Assembly (NCBI GenBank): GCA_036679405.1
Contig: JAVBVZ010000034.1
Location: 211,888 to 275,887, forward strand
DNA from: JAEYKI01 sp036679405
GTDB taxonomy: Bacteria; Bacillota; Clostridia; Christensenellales; Christensenellaceae
DNA: 64,000 nucleotides
Direction: 5' to 3'
Shown piece after piece: positions 16,806 to 25,840 of the stretch (positions are counted from its first letter, which is position 1; each line of letters opens with the position of its first letter). Below the pieces are notes generated by a model. It did not search any database. It saw nothing but the letters and a program-made list of their open reading frames with translations, and was not told the DNA's origin. The translations under genes were made by a program, and so were the position numbers.

Positions 16806-17784
16806 TCTCCTTGATTATCTTTGCTATTTGCACCGCATACTTCTGCTTCTCAACGCCGATCACGCCTTCAAATTTAGGCATTTTTTCAAGATAGACCTTG
16901 ATATATTCATTGATATTGTGGTCCAGCTTGAGATAATCCCCCACCTTGATGCCAAGGATCTCCCCCAGTGTTGTCTGTGTTTCATTAAACGATGCCCGCA
17001 GGGTTACGCTCGCAGCGCCCACATGTTCCTGCATCATATCTTTCTTTTCTGCCTGCGCCGTTGCCGTGCCCGAAGCAATGGACCAGCTTGCCGTATTCAG
17101 TTCTTTGGAAACGGGCTGGATAGCCAAATGCGGGATACATATGGAGATAAGGCCCTGCGTACCATCTATTTTTACGCTCAAAGTAATAATGGCCGCCGGT
17201 TCGTTCATCGCGGCGATCTGCGCAAACTGCGAACTGGTTTCCATTCGTGTAAGGGTCGGCTCCACTTTAAGGATCTTTTTCCAGGAATCTTTTAAGATGC
17301 CCATTGTCTGATGCATAATATTTTCAACGATATAAATTTCAATTTCGGTAAAAGGTTTGGTGGTCAGCGTATAGTCCGCCGCGCCCCCAAAAAGCCGGCT
17401 GATGATCCCGTAGGCAAGTACGGGGGATATTTCCATCAGCAGCGAACCCTGCAGCGGAAGCATTTCAATGATGCCCAGCAATACGGGGGCGGAAAGCGAA
17501 TTGTTGAACTCCCCAAAGCTTTGCTCTTCCACCGAAACGACTTCCACTTCACACAGCGTATGCAAAAGCCCCGTCAGTTTGTTGGAAAGAAGATAGGCAA
17601 AGGTATCAAATATAATACTCAGCGTCCGCATCTGTTCTTTGTAAAATTTATTTGCCGTCCGAAAATCATACGGACGTACGCTCAAGCCGCTTTCATCGGC
17701 CTGGTCGCTCAGCGCCAGGTCCTCTCCCGCGTTTAAGGCGTTTAAAAGGTTGTCGATCTCATTTTGTGAAAGTATGTTTGCCAA
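16789..17784 (-). CDS. fliM: Flagellar motor switch protein FliM
   Basis: FliM binds CheY-P and sets the rotation sense. The 331-residue protein starts with the CheY-binding peptide motif LSQNEIDNLLNAL, followed by the middle domain (YDFRTANKFYKEQMRTLSIIFDTFAYLLS) and a FliN-like C-terminal domain (LGEILGIKVGDYLKLD). The start is TTG at 17784, with GGGAGG seven bases ahead. It overlaps fliY by 17 bases. Confidence 0.97.
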   Translation of the reverse strand: MANILSQNEIDNLLNALNAGEDLALSDQADESGLSVRPYDFRTANKFYKEQMRTLSIIFDTFAYLLSNKLTGLLHTLCEVEVVSVEEQSFGEFNNSLSAPVLLGIIEMLPLQGSLLMEISPVLAYGIISRLFGGAADYTLTTKPFTEIEIYIVENIMHQTMGILKDSWKKILKVEPTLTRMETSSQFAQIAAMNEPAAIITLSVKIDGTQGLISICIPHLAIQPVSKELNTASWSIASGTATAQAEKKDMMQEHVGAASVTLRASFNETQTTLGEILGIKVGDYLKLDHNINEYIKVYLEKMPKFEGVIGVEKQKYAVQIAKIIKENEQVE

Positions 17785-17823
17785 AGGGCTTCCTCCCGTT
17801 TGCCGTGGACAGGCTGTCTTTGC

Positions 17824-18243
17824 TTACTGGATGACAAAATCGCTGATATAAACATTTACAACATCGTTTATATTGAGCGCCCGGTTCACCGAATCCGTAA
17901 TTTCCTTTGCAATCTCGCCCGTAATGCTTTCATCGCGCAGTTCGGCTTCGGTATGGCCCCGCATGATATCTACGATACAGGCGCGGATCACCGGATTGCT
18001 CTCTGTTAAAAAATCCGTCTGGTCTTTTCCCGTAAGGGCAAGAGACACCGAGACCTTGGAAAGCGAATTGCTGTCTTTGATGTTCGTCACAAAATAATCT
18101 CCCGGCGAATAATAATAAACATCCTGCAAGCTCGCCTCTTCCGCAGTTCCTTCGTCCGCCGGATTCAGCCGTCCGTTGAGTACCACAAAAGCAACCGCCA
18201 CCACCGCCACTACCAAGATAATCAGAATGACTTTTTTGTTCAT
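17824..18243 (-). CDS. fliL: Flagellar basal-body-associated protein FliL
   Basis: FliL is a single-pass membrane protein that helps the stator. The 139-residue product has a TM helix at about residues 5-22, an extracytoplasmic domain with YYYSPGDYFVTNI and the C-terminal pattern ITGEIAKEITDSVNRAL followed by VYISDFVIQ. The start ATG at 18243 is chosen because upstream codons would put a long polar tail before the TM helix. It follows motB by five bases. Confidence 0.9.
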   Translation of the reverse strand: MNKKVILIILVVAVVAVAFVVLNGRLNPADEGTAEEASLQDVYYYSPGDYFVTNIKDSNSLSKVSVSLALTGKDQTDFLTESNPVIRACIVDIMRGHTEAELRDESITGEIAKEITDSVNRALNINDVVNVYISDFVIQ

Positions 18244-18248
18244 ATCAA

Positions 18249-19088
18249 TCAGGTTCCCCCTCTGCTGTATAAATTTTTGCTGGCAATCACAAATTTCACA
18301 CGCCGGTTCTGCCTGCGTCCTTCCTCTGTATCGTTTGGCTGCACGGGTTCCCACTCCCCTTTGCCCACCGCGGTAAACATGGGCATAGAGAGGTCACACT
18401 GTGCATTCAGGTAACGCACCACATTGGTCGCGCGCTTGGTGGACAGATCCCAGTTGTCCACATATTGTGCGTTCGAGATGGGCACGTTGTCCGTATGCCC
18501 TTCCACCGTAATATTTAAAATACCGTCCAACGAAGAATGCAGCATATCGCCAATATCCTTCAGGATCGTCTGTGCCGTCCCGATCAGCTCTGCCTGCCCG
18601 GATTCAAACAATGTTCCTTCAATCACCGTCAGGTAAATATATTCTCCGTCCCGCTCGGCCACCAGTGAATCCTCCAGGCCGTTTTCATGTATATATGCCT
18701 GGATCCGTTCAAAGAGATCGGAAAAATAAGCTTCCACCTTATAGTCGTAATCGCTTGCCTCCCGGGTGTCGCCTCCGCTCTGCTCCCCTTGATTGGGCGC
18801 CGCTTCTTCCATGTCTGTTTCGTCTGCAATACTTACGCCCTCCACATAGTCCTCCTTTGTAAAACCCTGCACCGGATTCACCGGGTCAATCGGATCCATC
18901 ATCACGGTGGCGGGCTGGCCCGAGAACGATTCTATAAGTGCGGCAAACTTTTGTTTGTCCACATTGGAAAACGCAAAAAGCAAAACAAAGAATGTCAGCA
19001 GCAGCGTTACCAAGTCTCCGTAGGTATTCATCCACGCCGAAGAACCCCCCTGGCTTTCCTCCTTTTTCTTGCGGCCTTTCCTATTCAT
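18249..19088 (-). CDS. motB: Motor stator protein MotB
   Basis: MotB anchors the stator to peptidoglycan and carries the proton-path aspartate. The 279-residue protein has the N-terminal helix WMNTYGDLVTLLLTFFVLLFAF with Asp25, then a plug/linker rich in acidic residues, and an OmpA-like domain (ITVEGHTDNVPISN, NWDLSTKRATNVVRYL, GKGEWEPVQPNDTEEGRRQNRRV). The start ATG at 19088 overlaps the motA end by eight bases. Confidence 0.97.
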   Translation of the reverse strand: MNRKGRKKKEESQGGSSAWMNTYGDLVTLLLTFFVLLFAFSNVDKQKFAALIESFSGQPATVMMDPIDPVNPVQGFTKEDYVEGVSIADETDMEEAAPNQGEQSGGDTREASDYDYKVEAYFSDLFERIQAYIHENGLEDSLVAERDGEYIYLTVIEGTLFESGQAELIGTAQTILKDIGDMLHSSLDGILNITVEGHTDNVPISNAQYVDNWDLSTKRATNVVRYLNAQCDLSMPMFTAVGKGEWEPVQPNDTEEGRRQNRRVKFVIASKNLYSRGGT

Positions 19089-19884
19089 GCGCCAGTTCCT
19101 CGTTTTTTTGCGCCGTGTCTTTCTCCGGCTCTTCCCCGGCTTCTTCTTTAGAGATGAACGCCATCAGCTTATCCTTGATCACCCGCGGATTTTCTCCGTC
19201 CTGTATGGATAAGATCCCTTCAATAATGATCTCTTTTTGCAGCTGTTCCCTTTTGCTCCTCAGAGCCAGCTGATTGGCCATAGGCGTAAAAACAAGGTTC
19301 GCAAGGATAACGCCGTAAAAAGTGGTCACCAGCGCGATTGCCATAGCCGGCCCAAGCGCATCCGAATCGTTTAAGTTCACCAGCATATTTATAAGGCCGA
19401 TCAGCGTTCCGATCATCCCGTAAGCGGGCGCGTAGCTTGCCATAGATTCAAAAATTTTCCGCGCGCCCGTATGCCTTTCTTCCATAAAAAAGATTTCCGT
19501 TTCAAGAACGCTCTTTATGAGCTCCGGGTCCGTTCCGTCCAAAATAAGCAGGATACCGTTTTTCATAAAGGGGTCTTTCATATCGCCGATCGCGTCTTCC
19601 AGAGCCAACAGACCTTCCTTACGTGCCAAATTAGCCAGCTTTATGATGGTTTCGATATCCTCTTTGATGTCCACCTTGTCTTTGGTAATGACAAACTTGG
19701 TCAGGGCAAAAATTTTTTTCAATTCCTTTGCCGGATAAGATATCATGGTGGAAGCAATCGTTCCTCCAAGAACAATAAAGATGGAAGCAATATTAAAGAA
19801 ATTACTAAGATTCCCCTCCATCATGATCGAAATCACAATGGCGGCAATCCCAAAAGCAAACCCCGCTAACGTTGATATTACCAA
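19081..19884 (-). CDS. motA: Motor stator protein MotA
   Basis: MotA forms the stator ion channel with MotB. The 267-residue protein has four hydrophobic segments (about residues 4-22, 31-50, 148-168 and 180-200) and the cytoplasmic loop between the second and third. APAYGMIGTLIGLINMLVNL and TTFYGVILANLVFTPMANQL are family signatures. The start must be TTG at 19884: GAGAGGTGATG lies ahead and an in-frame stop follows close upstream. Ion specificity (H+ or Na+) cannot be read from the sequence by eye. Confidence 0.96.
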   Translation of the reverse strand: MVISTLAGFAFGIAAIVISIMMEGNLSNFFNIASIFIVLGGTIASTMISYPAKELKKIFALTKFVITKDKVDIKEDIETIIKLANLARKEGLLALEDAIGDMKDPFMKNGILLILDGTDPELIKSVLETEIFFMEERHTGARKIFESMASYAPAYGMIGTLIGLINMLVNLNDSDALGPAMAIALVTTFYGVILANLVFTPMANQLALRSKREQLQKEIIIEGILSIQDGENPRVIKDKLMAFISKEEAGEEPEKDTAQKNEELAHE

Positions 19885-19913
19885 TGCCCATCACCTCTCT
19901 TAAAGTTGCATCC

Positions 19914-20150
19914 TCAACTCTGGCTTATTTCTTTGTCTTCCGGCTCTCTTTTGCCTGTCCTGGGCAATTCGGAAAAAACCTTTCGCCGGTATTCAATGAC
20001 TCTTTGTACAACTTCTTCCACTGTTTCCAGCACTACTAATTTTTTTCCGGAAGCAAGAGTAATCAACGTATCGGGCGTCGCTTCAATAAATTCAATGATA
20101 TCCGCATTGATGTAATACTCTGTTCCGTTCAGCTTGGAAACCTTAATCAT
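19914..20150 (-). CDS. flbD: FlbD-family flagellar protein
   Basis: A 78-residue protein of the FlbD family, with IKVSKLNGTEYYINADIIEFIEATPDTLITLASGKKLVV and VEEVVQRVIEYRRKVF. It sits between flgE and motA as in many Gram-positive flagellar operons. The biochemical role is not established. The start ATG at 20150 has AAGGAGG ahead. Confidence 0.92.
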   Translation of the reverse strand: MIKVSKLNGTEYYINADIIEFIEATPDTLITLASGKKLVVLETVEEVVQRVIEYRRKVFSELPRTGKREPEDKEISQS

Positions 20151-20192
20151 GCAGCCTCCTTCCGGCCGGCATCTTTATGCCGCGCTTTTGTT

Positions 20193-21482
20193 CTACCGTT
20201 TCAGGTTCACCAGTTCCTCCAGCATTTGGTCGGTGGTGGTGATCACCCTTGAATTTGCCTGGAACCCTCTTTGGGTAACGATCATATTGACCATCTCTTC
20301 CGAAAGGTCCACATTGGACATTTCAAGCGAAGACGGCGATATGGACCCCATGCCGCCTTCTCCCGCGGCGCCTACCCTGGGGTTTCCCGAATTGGGCGTT
20401 ACCATATACATGTTTTCTCCCGCTTTTTCAAGGCCTTCCGCATTATTGAACGCCGCCAGCGAAACATACCCCAGCACGATGTTCTCTCCCGCTTTGACGG
20501 TCCCGCTGCCTGCAATGGGGTTCAGCGTCGTTTCTTTGATCTGCCCTACGATCGCTCCCTGTTCATTAATGGAGACATTGTAGTATTTATCAAGATCGAT
20601 CTCCATGTCGCCTAAGTTCGGCCCTTTCGTAAAGCCGTCGTTATTCGTAACTTCAATGCTCATGTTGTTAACCACATCAGCCAGATCCTCAAACCGGTTC
20701 ACGCCGGTAGCGGCCGCCACATCCGCGGAAGCCGTAAAGGAAACGCTGCCCAGCCCGGGAAGGGAGAGCGTATACGTCTGGCCTGCGCTGAGCGCGCCGT
20801 CCTCACTAAGCGGCGGGGTCAGCACGCCGGTTTGCGGCGCCGTAGGCGTCCCCAGCGTCAGTCCGTCCGCAGGCGTTATATCCACCTCGTCTTTATACAG
20901 TTTCAGTTCGCCGGTCGTGGTGTCCACCGCAAAACTGTAAATGCCCGAGGCCTGCGTTTTAATGGACGTTGCGTCTTCGGTAAAAGCAAAATTATCAAAG
21001 TAAGTGGAAGATTCCCCTTCAACGTTCGTTGCTTTGGATTCTCCCGAATCTCCCGCCTTCCACATGGAATCATAACACTGCACATAATAACCGTTCGGAT
21101 TCACCAGATATCCGCTGCTGGAAACGGTAAAATTACCCGCCCTGGAATACTGGTTCCCGTCGGGGGTGCGCAAAATGAAGAAGCCGTCTCCGTCAATGGT
21201 CAGATCCAGCGGATTGCCGGTGTATTGCGCCGCGCCCGAAGAATGCTTTACCACCACCGAAGCGACCGATACGCCAAGCCCCACCTGTTTTGCATTGGTT
21301 CCTCCGTTATTGCCCGAAGGCGCGGACGAGGGGCTGATCGTTTCACTGTATAGATCCGCAAAAGTCGTTGTGCTTTTTTTAAAGCCCAATGTATTCACGT
21401 TTGCAATATTATTGCCTATCACATCCATGCGTGTCTGGTGGCTCCTAAGCCCCGTCACGCCGGAAAACAAAGCTCGCATCAT
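20193..21482 (-). CDS. flgE: Flagellar hook protein FlgE
   Basis: FlgE polymerises into the hook. The 429-residue protein begins with ALFSGVTGLRSHQTRMDVIGNNIANVNTLGFKKS and ends with SNVDLSEEMVNMIVTQRGFQANSRVITTTDQMLEELVNLKR, the axial-family ends. DLTIDGDGFFIL and YSRAGNFTVSSSGYLVNPNGYYV mark the D1 region. GGAGG is nine bases ahead of the first of two adjacent ATGs (21482, 21479), so either is possible. Confidence 0.97.
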   Translation of the reverse strand: MMRALFSGVTGLRSHQTRMDVIGNNIANVNTLGFKKSTTTFADLYSETISPSSAPSGNNGGTNAKQVGLGVSVASVVVKHSSGAAQYTGNPLDLTIDGDGFFILRTPDGNQYSRAGNFTVSSSGYLVNPNGYYVQCYDSMWKAGDSGESKATNVEGESSTYFDNFAFTEDATSIKTQASGIYSFAVDTTTGELKLYKDEVDITPADGLTLGTPTAPQTGVLTPPLSEDGALSAGQTYTLSLPGLGSVSFTASADVAAATGVNRFEDLADVVNNMSIEVTNNDGFTKGPNLGDMEIDLDKYYNVSINEQGAIVGQIKETTLNPIAGSGTVKAGENIVLGYVSLAAFNNAEGLEKAGENMYMVTPNSGNPRVGAAGEGGMGSISPSSLEMSNVDLSEEMVNMIVTQRGFQANSRVITTTDQMLEELVNLKR

Positions 21483-21585
21483 AACTGATATCCTCCAAAG
21501 ATTTTAGATATTTATATAAATTTCGTTGATTTCAGCACTATTGTCCCTGCAATCCTTTGCAAAATACTGCTGAGGCCGCCCGTGT

Positions 21586-22188
21586 TCAGCTTATTTTGCT
21601 GATATAGGCAACAGGGACTTCCTTGTCCTCAATGGCCGCGTACAGCAGCCCGTTTTTCACCAAAACCGCGTCTACCGTTCCCGTAACCGTTTCGGTTCCA
21701 TCCTCTGAATCTTCAGACGGTACGGTTGCTTCAACCTGTTTTCCCACCAGATTCGCGGACTGCGCGATCACCGCATCCATAGCGTCGTCGTCATAGATTG
21801 CGCTTACCGCAGACTGTGGTACCAGGTATTCGCCGATCTGCAGATAATCCGTATCGTTCTCGCGGACAATTCCCGTTACTTCGCCGTAGATCTGAGAAAC
21901 GGCCCCCGTATCGTCGGTAACGGTGCCCAGTACATTTTTCCCCATCAGGCTGTATGCCTGGTAGCTGGAAAACGCACTGTTCAGCGCCTGCATCTGTTCC
22001 AGGGCGGAAAACTGCGCCATCTGGGCTATGAAATCCGTATCCTCCATCGGTTCTAAGGGGTCCTGGTTGGAAAGCTGCATCGCCAGGATCTGCAAAAATT
22101 CATCCTGGCCCAGCTCCTGGCTGGTCGTCCTTTGCGTCGTATCCGTGGTCTGTGTCGTTGTTACGTTCGTTACTGCACTTGTAGACAT
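21586..22188 (-). CDS. flgD: Hook cap protein FlgD
   Basis: FlgD caps the hook during assembly. The 200-residue protein has the conserved stretch LGQDEFLQILAMQLSNQDPLEPMEDTDFIAQMAQFSALEQM near residues 27-67. The remainder is beta-rich. The ATG at 22188 is preferred to a GTG four codons earlier because AAAGG is correctly spaced for it. It lies between fliK and flgE. Confidence 0.94.
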   Translation of the reverse strand: MSTSAVTNVTTTQTTDTTQRTTSQELGQDEFLQILAMQLSNQDPLEPMEDTDFIAQMAQFSALEQMQALNSAFSSYQAYSLMGKNVLGTVTDDTGAVSQIYGEVTGIVRENDTDYLQIGEYLVPQSAVSAIYDDDAMDAVIAQSANLVGKQVEATVPSEDSEDGTETVTGTVDAVLVKNGLLYAAIEDKEVPVAYISKIS

Positions 22189-22227
22189 AACATTTATCAC
22201 CTTTCTGTTAAAGTCGCTATGCGCCTC

Positions 22228-23448
22228 TCATGCGCTGAACTCCACAGAACCTCCGTGCTCTGCCAAAACTTCGTAATTGGATAACGTGTAATAAAAATTT
22301 GCGGCGTCTTCCACGCCCGCCTCGTTTAATACGCCCTTGATCCGGGGCATATTGTCCCGGTACCTTCCGTCGCCGGACGCGTCTCTGTCCGGCGCCTGCT
22401 GGCCGGCCTCATACGCCACTTCCATATGCGCTACGGAAATCCCTTTTTCCCGCAGGGCTTCCTGCAGTCCGGGCAGGTCGCCTGCCAGCATATTATGGAC
22501 GGATTGGCGGTCTGTCAGTATTTTTGCACTCAGCCCGTCTTCTCCCATGGAAAGAGAAATTTCAAGCCCGCCCAAATGCTCGGGCCGAAGCTGGATATGC
22601 AGTTCGCTTTTTCCTTCCTGCACCGCCGCCGCCACCCGGCTTACGATCCTGAAAACAGTTTCTTCCCCGGCGGGCGCCGAAGGCGTCGGCTTTACCTCCG
22701 CAACTGTATCTTCCTGCTGCGCCACGGCTTTTGTTTCTCCGGCGTACGCCGAAGGGGTTGTCATTTCCTGTGCTTTCGGCTCTTCCCGCATCCCTGCCGC
22801 ATCCGTGTTTTCCCCGGGCTGCCGCCCGCCCGCTTCACCGTTTGTCTCCTCCCGGCCGGATATCGCCCCGGCAGTTTGCGGCGTATTCGCCTCTTTTTCA
22901 CCGGTTTGTTGCGGCTCCTGCATATCTTTTGCCTCATTTTGAAACGGCTGCGTTCCGCTTTGGCCTTTTTGCCCGACCATGGCCTGAACGTTTCCTTCCG
23001 CCAGCTTTTGCCCTATCTCCCGCACGGCAGTCTGCGCAAATTCCTGCGCTGCGGCAGATTCATTTGCGCCTTCGGGCAGGGCCTGAAAGACCGTAAAAGC
23101 CTCCGCCTGCGTTTTTCCCTCCGCCGCAAAAGCGTTCTTCTCAGAATCATTTAGGCTGTTTTGCTCCGGCCCTGCCGCCGGCCGTTCCTTCTCTCCTTCA
23201 GGGATAAGCGGCGCAACATCCGGCTGGGAACCCGCCTTCTCCCCGCCTTGTACGCAGGGTGTCCCGGCCGCCATAAAAATTTCCACATTTTCTTCTTCAG
23301 CCGTTTCCCCGCACGTGCCGACCGGCGTTTTTTCTTCTTTTTTTGCCTCTTTGAGCTGATCTGCAAACTTGCACGGATCTCTTCCGCTTCCTTCCTGTGC
23401 CTGCACAGGAGGAGCTGTATCCATCTGCACTACTGCGTTTACTTCCAT
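22228..23448 (-). CDS. fliK: Hook-length control protein FliK
   Basis: FliK measures hook length and triggers the export switch. The 406-residue protein has a long low-complexity, Glu/Gln/Ala/Gly-rich N-terminal region (about 1-275) and the conserved C-terminal domain ELHIQLRPEHLGGLEISLSMGEDGLSAKI with LPGLQEALREKGISVAHMEV. The start ATG at 23448 has GGGGGTG ahead. Context (motE-fliK-flgD-flgE) agrees. Confidence 0.93.
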   Translation of the reverse strand: MEVNAVVQMDTAPPVQAQEGSGRDPCKFADQLKEAKKEEKTPVGTCGETAEEENVEIFMAAGTPCVQGGEKAGSQPDVAPLIPEGEKERPAAGPEQNSLNDSEKNAFAAEGKTQAEAFTVFQALPEGANESAAAQEFAQTAVREIGQKLAEGNVQAMVGQKGQSGTQPFQNEAKDMQEPQQTGEKEANTPQTAGAISGREETNGEAGGRQPGENTDAAGMREEPKAQEMTTPSAYAGETKAVAQQEDTVAEVKPTPSAPAGEETVFRIVSRVAAAVQEGKSELHIQLRPEHLGGLEISLSMGEDGLSAKILTDRQSVHNMLAGDLPGLQEALREKGISVAHMEVAYEAGQQAPDRDASGDGRYRDNMPRIKGVLNEAGVEDAANFYYTLSNYEVLAEHGGSVEFSA

Positions 23449-23475
23449 TTTTTCACCCCCTCTCTTTTCTGTTTT

Positions 23476-24093
23476 TTATTTCGGGGCCATTTTCATCGTG
23501 ATGTCCACCGCCAGCGCAGGGTCCAACGCCTCTAAAATGGCCGCCGCTTTTTTTTCACTCATCTGGGCCAGCAAATCCGCAACATACTGCCGGTCCGTAA
23601 AATTGCCCATGATCCCCGCTGCGGCTGCGCTGTCCATTCCTTCATAAATTTTAGCCATTTTTTCAAGACCGGCCTGCTTTTCTTCCTCTGCCGCCTGCGT
23701 ATCTGCCGCTTCGTCTTCCTGATAAGAAATTGCATTTTCCCGTTCATTGAGTTCTGATTCCCGCCGGTCCAGCGCGCCTTGCTGCTCTTCCATTTCAGTT
23801 TGCTGCTGGCTTAAAAGATCGCTTTGCGCCTGCTGGCTGGCCATTGCCTGCGCATACTGCTCATCCTGGCTGATAAAAAAAGCGACTACCCGCGTTTTCA
23901 GATCTAAAATATTAAAATAGTAACATACGCCTGCCGTAACGGCCAGGGCCACCAGCACAAGCACTGCCGCGCCCTTCGCGCTTTTCTTTTTTGGGGCCGG
24001 CTTTTGAGCCGGGTGTTTTGAAACCGTTTTTCTTCCGGACGCCGCCTGGGCAGGTCTGCCCTCCGCCGGTCCGGCCGTCATATCCTGCCGCAT
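23476..24093 (-). CDS. MotE/YlxF-like membrane protein
   Basis: A 205-residue protein with a basic N-terminus, one TM helix (about residues 41-60), a Gln/Glu-rich coiled coil (about 85-145) and a C-terminal part like the MgtE N-domain (KIYEGMDSAAAAGIMGNFTDRQYVADLLAQMSEKKAAAILEALDP). This layout is that of YlxF/MotE proteins found between fliJ and fliK. It overlaps fliJ by 16 bases, with GAGG ahead of its ATG. MotE-type proteins have been tied to stator function; its role here is inferred. Confidence 0.82.
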   Translation of the reverse strand: MRQDMTAGPAEGRPAQAASGRKTVSKHPAQKPAPKKKSAKGAAVLVLVALAVTAGVCYYFNILDLKTRVVAFFISQDEQYAQAMASQQAQSDLLSQQQTEMEEQQGALDRRESELNERENAISYQEDEAADTQAAEEEKQAGLEKMAKIYEGMDSAAAAGIMGNFTDRQYVADLLAQMSEKKAAAILEALDPALAVDITMKMAPK

Positions 24094-24509
24094 AAGAAAT
24101 CCTCTAACATCTTATCGTCATTTTTCTGTAATTCTTTATTGTATTGTTCCAGTTGCTCTTCCCTTATTTTTTCCATCACTTTTATTTCGTTTAAGACGCG
24201 CAGGAGCACACCGGCGTTTTCTTCCATTTTGGCAAACAGCTTTTCAATTTGCGCCTCCTGCTTTTGCATATCGCGCAAAGCGCCGGCAATGTATTCCCCG
24301 TACGGGCTCATCTGCGACGCCCGCATGCCTTGCCTGCATCCTTCGCTCATACACTGTCCCTGTTCTTTCATGCCGCGCAGCATTTCTTCTTTGCGGCGCA
24401 AAAGCGCATCCCTTTGTTTTTTCAGCCGCTCCCGCCCCGCAATGAGCTGCCGGTAGACGTTTTGTTTGATCTCATAGGGTTTTTGAAGCGTAAAAACAAA
24501 TTTTTTCAT
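24078..24509 (-). CDS. fliJ: Flagellar export protein FliJ
   Basis: FliJ is the coiled-coil stalk inside the FliI ATPase ring. The 143-residue protein is all-helical and highly charged. It starts KKFVFTLQKPYEIKQNVYRQLIAGRERLKKQRDAL, a typical FliJ N-terminus. Its start overlaps the fliI stop as ATGA, which suggests coupled translation. Confidence 0.88.
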   Translation of the reverse strand: MKKFVFTLQKPYEIKQNVYRQLIAGRERLKKQRDALLRRKEEMLRGMKEQGQCMSEGCRQGMRASQMSPYGEYIAGALRDMQKQEAQIEKLFAKMEENAGVLLRVLNEIKVMEKIREEQLEQYNKELQKNDDKMLEDFLCGRI

Positions 24510-25840
24510 TCGCCCTGCGCCCCCAGCGCCTGCTGCATTTTGCGGATAGACGCATCAAAACCCGATTCCTCTTCCACATCCTGTTTGATCAATTCCAATA
24601 TGGGGCCGTGCAACGCCAGCGCCTGATCGATCCTTGCGTCCGATCCTTCCTTATACGCACCGATACTCACCAGATCTTTCACCTCTTCGTAAGTCATCAT
24701 CATATCCTTGATCCGCCCCGCCGCCTGCTTGTGCCCGGGCGCCGCAATGTCCGCCATCAGGCGGCTCACACTTGCCAAAATATCGATCGCCGGATACTGG
24801 TTGCTGTTTGCAAGCTTCCGGGAAAGCACGATATGCCCGTCCAGTATGCCGCGCACCGTATCGGAAATAGGTTCGTTCAAATCGTCCCCTTCCACCAAAA
24901 CGGTATAAATGCCGGTAATGCTTCCCTTGTCCGACGTTCCCGACCGCTCCAAAAGCCGGGGAAGCATGGCATAAACCGATGGCGTGAACCCCCTGGAAAC
25001 AGGCGGCTCGCCCACCGTCATGCCGATTTCACGCTGCGCCATTGCAAAGCGCGTGAGGGAATCCATCATCAGCATCACGCTGCATCCAAGATCCCGGAAA
25101 TATTCCGCGATCGCAGTGCCGACCATCGCAGATTTCAGACGGAGAAGGGCCGGCTGGTCGGATGTCGCCACGACCAGAACAGATTTTTTAAGCCCTTCTT
25201 CTTTTAAGTCTTTTTCTATAAAATCTTTTACTTCCCTGCCGCGCTCCCCCACCAGTGTGATCACGTTGATGTCCGCGCTCGCCCGCCGGGCAATCATCCC
25301 GAGCAATGTGCTCTTCCCAACGCCGCTGCCCGCAAAAATGCCCACCCTTTGCCCCTTTCCCAGGGTCAGCAGGCTGTCAATTGCCCGCACGCCGGTGGGC
25401 AGAACTTCGCTGATCCGGCTGCGCCTGAGCGGATTCGGCGGCCGGTTGTCCACCGGATAGCTGCTTTCGGGGATAAATGCGCCAAGGCCGTCAATCGGAT
25501 GTCCGAGCGCATCCAATATCCTGCCCTTCAGGCCCTGTCCGACCCCTACCCGGTACTCTGTTCCTGTGGCGGTAACCTTGTTTCCCGCGCCGATCCCCGC
25601 AACGTCTCCAAAAGGCATCAGCAGGACATGCTGGTCATTGAACCCAACGACCTCCGCATAAACGAACCCTGTCCCGCGGTTCGGATATATTTTGCAGATA
25701 TCCCCCATCCGGACCAGCGGCCCTTTGGACTCCACCGTCATCCCGATCACCTTGGTGATCGTACCGCTCAATTCCACGGTGTCAATCTCCCGTATCCGGC
25801 GTTTCATGCCGTCTATTTTTTCACCAAAGGCGTTCGTCAT
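24506..25840 (-). CDS. fliI: Flagellar export ATPase FliI
   Basis: FliI energises flagellar protein export. The 444-residue protein has the Walker A motif GSGVGKST (171-178), a Walker B-like LMMDSLTRFAMAQREIG, and the conserved GEPPVSRGFTPSVYAMLPRLLERSG. Length is normal. The start overlaps the fliH stop (ATGA), and the stop overlaps the fliJ start. Confidence 0.97.
   Translation of the reverse strand: MTNAFGEKIDGMKRRIREIDTVELSGTITKVIGMTVESKGPLVRMGDICKIYPNRGTGFVYAEVVGFNDQHVLLMPFGDVAGIGAGNKVTATGTEYRVGVGQGLKGRILDALGHPIDGLGAFIPESSYPVDNRPPNPLRRSRISEVLPTGVRAIDSLLTLGKGQRVGIFAGSGVGKSTLLGMIARRASADINVITLVGERGREVKDFIEKDLKEEGLKKSVLVVATSDQPALLRLKSAMVGTAIAEYFRDLGCSVMLMMDSLTRFAMAQREIGMTVGEPPVSRGFTPSVYAMLPRLLERSGTSDKGSITGIYTVLVEGDDLNEPISDTVRGILDGHIVLSRKLANSNQYPAIDILASVSRLMADIAAPGHKQAAGRIKDMMMTYEEVKDLVSIGAYKEGSDARIDQALALHGPILELIKQDVEEESGFDASIRKMQQALGAQGE

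Noticed and set aside
22337..23154. Overlapping plus-strand open frames of 200-240 codons.
   Set aside because: They lie opposite fliK, whose GC-rich low-complexity part leaves other frames open; no family features.
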